The position numbers and the translations under genes were made by a program. From assembly GCA_012519055.1 (NCBI GenBank), contig JAAYQU010000001.1, positions 1-64,000 on the forward strand: a stretch of DNA of 64,000 nt. Reading direction: 5' to 3'. Every line of letters begins with the position of its first letter. Position 1 is the first letter of the stretch. Source of the DNA: Bacteroidales bacterium (GTDB lineage Bacteria > Bacteroidota > Bacteroidia > Bacteroidales > Salinivirgaceae). Below, in pieces: positions 62,369-64,000 of the stretch. The notes beneath the pieces were generated by a model. That model did no database searches. It had not been told where the DNA came from and saw only the letters and a program-made list of their open reading frames with translations.

Positions 62369-63619
62369 ATGCGACTATTATATACCCTTAGCATTAGTTT
62401 ATACAGCTTGGCTATTAGGTTAGTCTCAGTAAAAAACCAAAAGGCAAAACTGTGGGTTGATGGTCGTAAGAACTGGAAACAGGGCTTAAAAAATGCCATG
62501 AAAAACAACACTAAACCTGTTGTATGGGTGCACTGTTCTAGCTTAGGGGAATTTGAGCAGGGACGGCCTGTTATTGAATCTATCAAAGAAAAAAGTGACA
62601 ATCTATTTATATTGTTAACTTTTTTTTCACCATCGGGATATGAAATCAGAAAAAAATATGCTCACGCTGATTATGTGTGTTATTTGCCCTCAGACACAAT
62701 TACCAATTCAATAAATTTCGTAACGATTGCCAATCCTACAGTTGCTCTTTTCGTAAAATATGAGTTTTGGTATAATTATCTAAAAGTGTTGAAAAACAGA
62801 GATATACCTGTTTGGTTAATATCAGGAATATTTCGTCCTAGCCATCACTTTTTTAAATGGTGGGGATTTTGGTTCCGCAAACAATTAAACTGTTTTGACC
62901 ATTTTTTTCTTCAAAATCAAGCATCAGCACAACTACTCGATAGAATTAATATAAAAAACTACACTATTGGTGGCGATACCCGCTTTGACAGAGTTATTGA
63001 GGTTGCCAAAAGCGGCAAAGAGATAGAGATTGCCAAAACGTTTAAAAACAATAAGTTTACAATAGTTGCGGGTAGTACTTGGCAAGCAGATGAAGATATT
63101 TTAACAAGATATATCAACGAATCGGATAACGATTTCAAATATATAATTGCACCACACGAAATAGACAAAGAGCATGTGCAGCAAATTGTCTCAAAAATAT
63201 CTAAAAAAACCATAAAATACTCCGAAGTTAATACCAATACCGACCTATTGAGTGCAAAAGTTTTAATAATAGACAACATAGGAATGTTATCAACGCTTTA
63301 TAGATATGCCGATTTAGTCATGATTGGTGGTGGTTTTGGGAAAGGAATTCACAATATTCTTGAACCTGCTGTTTTTGGTATTCCTATAATTATAGGTCCT
63401 AATTATCAAAAATTCAATGAAGCTGTCGAACTTGTGAAACGAGAAACAGTTTTCACAATAAAATCTTATAATGAGTTTTCAGAACTTGTAAACAATTTAT
63501 CGGGAGACAAGGTTAGATTAAAGAAAATTTTTGAAACTCAAAATCAATATATTAAAGCAATGTCGGGGTCAACTACCATTATCGTAAACAAACTTCTTTC
63601 AATTACTGAAACCCTTTAA
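62369..63619 (+). CDS. waaA: 3-deoxy-D-manno-octulosonic acid transferase
   Basis: This 416-residue GT30/GT-B enzyme has a membrane-anchor-like N-terminus, the WVHCSSLGEFEQGRPVIESI motif (HASVGE-like acceptor region), FVKYEFWYNYL, and nucleotide-sugar parts VAGSTWQADE, APHEIDKEHV and MIGGGFGKGIHNILEPAVFG. It transfers Kdo from CMP-Kdo to lipid A. Its partner kdsC lies at 13365 in the window. Confidence 0.94.
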   Translation: MRLLYTLSISLYSLAIRLVSVKNQKAKLWVDGRKNWKQGLKNAMKNNTKPVVWVHCSSLGEFEQGRPVIESIKEKSDNLFILLTFFSPSGYEIRKKYAHADYVCYLPSDTITNSINFVTIANPTVALFVKYEFWYNYLKVLKNRDIPVWLISGIFRPSHHFFKWWGFWFRKQLNCFDHFFLQNQASAQLLDRINIKNYTIGGDTRFDRVIEVAKSGKEIEIAKTFKNNKFTIVAGSTWQADEDILTRYINESDNDFKYIIAPHEIDKEHVQQIVSKISKKTIKYSEVNTNTDLLSAKVLIIDNIGMLSTLYRYADLVMIGGGFGKGIHNILEPAVFGIPIIIGPNYQKFNEAVELVKRETVFTIKSYNEFSELVNNLSGDKVRLKKIFETQNQYIKAMSGSTTIIVNKLLSITETL

Positions 63620-63873
63620 AAAATACGATATCAACCGATTAATACGCTCTGTATTTGCTTGTTAACACACAATTGTTACAATTTGTTAATAATTGTTTTT
63701 GTAAAATTTATCGCATTACATTAAATTCGCAAGACTGTTTTTTGAGAGTTTTACCTTATAATTATACAACAAGAATTCAGTCATTTACTGGTTATATTGC
63801 TTATTAAGTGTAACAATAAAACCAAATAATTAAGTAGAATTTAACAACACTAACGATAAAACTTAATATAATA

Positions 63874-64000
63874 ATGCTAACGGATGAAATAATAGCCCCT
63901 AAAAGCAATACAATGCGGAAAACTTATTCAAATGAAGAGGCAGCAGAAGCGACCTTAGCCTATTTTAAAGGCGACCAATTAGCGACATCGGTATGGCTAA
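63874..64000 (+). CDS. nrdJ: Ribonucleotide reductase, B12-dependent type (N-terminal part, cut by right edge)
   Basis: The frame from the ATG at 63874 reads MLTDEIIAPKSNTMRKTY and then SNEEAAEATLAYFKGDQLATSVWL to the edge. The stretch ATLxYFxGDxLAxxVW is typical of the start of adenosylcobalamin-dependent (class II) ribonucleotide reductases. Only 42 codons are inside, so the call rests on this motif. The 254-base gap upstream shows no riboswitch or repeat that I can name. Confidence 0.7.
   Translation, partial: MLTDEIIAPKSNTMRKTYSNEEAAEATLAYFKGDQLATSVWL

Noticed and set aside
63620-63873. Cobalamin riboswitch or NrdR boxes before the ribonucleotide reductase start
   Set aside because: Only AT-rich sequence with ACAATTGT-like runs is seen; no B12-box or paired NrdR box can be recognised.

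Overview
The window is about 64 kb of chromosome from an AT-rich member of the Bacteroidota, most likely an anaerobic Bacteroidales-like organism; this is inferred from gene content. The signs are: secreted proteins ending in type IX secretion (Por) sorting domains (1518-2981, 18119-20497, 30494-32026, 32040-33839); a PorV/PorQ-like barrel (38069-39154); promoters of the Bacteroidota TTTG-N19-TAnnTTTG type; a short primary sigma factor without region 1.1; a tmRNA whose tag reads GENNFALAA; an S46 dipeptidyl-peptidase; and Kdo/LPS genes (13365-13871, 62369-63619). HydF and a B12-type ribonucleotide reductase start at the right edge point to anaerobic life.

Layout. 1-6803 (+): the end of hemW, a secreted rhodanese, an accessory group of three secreted proteins and a GH20 beta-hexosaminidase lipoprotein. 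6851-8785: a small inserted segment holding an MTA/SAH nucleosidase and an outer-membrane-like protein, bounded by two copies of the 3' end of rsmA. 8726-16025 (-): rsmA, an S46 peptidase, then a compact block maf - UbiA prenyltransferase - KdsC - DUF2520 - DUF2807 - rpe. 16188-18017: a [2Fe-2S] BFD-like protein, the primary sigma factor and tmRNA. 18119-20497 (+): a secreted M28 peptidase. 20654-20805: a well-promoted candidate small RNA.

20805-28473 (-) is one chemotaxis-like operon, transcribed STAS - cheY - cheA - cheW - cheR - response regulator - histidine-kinase-like protein - cheD - cheB from a canonical promoter about 300 nt upstream. It holds no receptor gene. Its histidine-kinase-like member has Asn where the phospho-accepting His should be, and its cheY reads in frame only if an A6 run is counted as A7. 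This is the most interesting coding region in the window.

28661-33839 (+): lnt and two T9SS-type surface proteins, one with FG-GAP repeats and one with BspA leucine-rich repeats. 33840-34419: a nested palindromic element of 183 bp and a terminator. 34420-45796: a coiled-coil lipoprotein, an HD-domain protein, a Cys-rich protein, gltX, the PorV-like barrel, two putative lipoproteins, an acyl-CoA reductase, purQ, a DUF502 membrane protein and thpR. 46082-58928 (-): a Tricorn-like S41 protease, a serine hydrolase, hydF, two tandem diacylglycerol-kinase-like genes, miaB, rnhB, a secreted unknown protein and glyS. 59246-64000 (+): a prolyl-oligopeptidase lipoprotein, an outer-membrane-like protein, waaA and the start of a B12-dependent ribonucleotide reductase.

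Five secreted or surface peptidases or hydrolases (S46, M28, S41, S9, GH20) fit a peptide- and glycan-scavenging way of life. Intergenic gaps are unusually rich in short interspersed repeats, including four copies of a 28-bp perfect palindrome, one of which has compensating changes. All functions are inferred from sequence reading; no database search was run.
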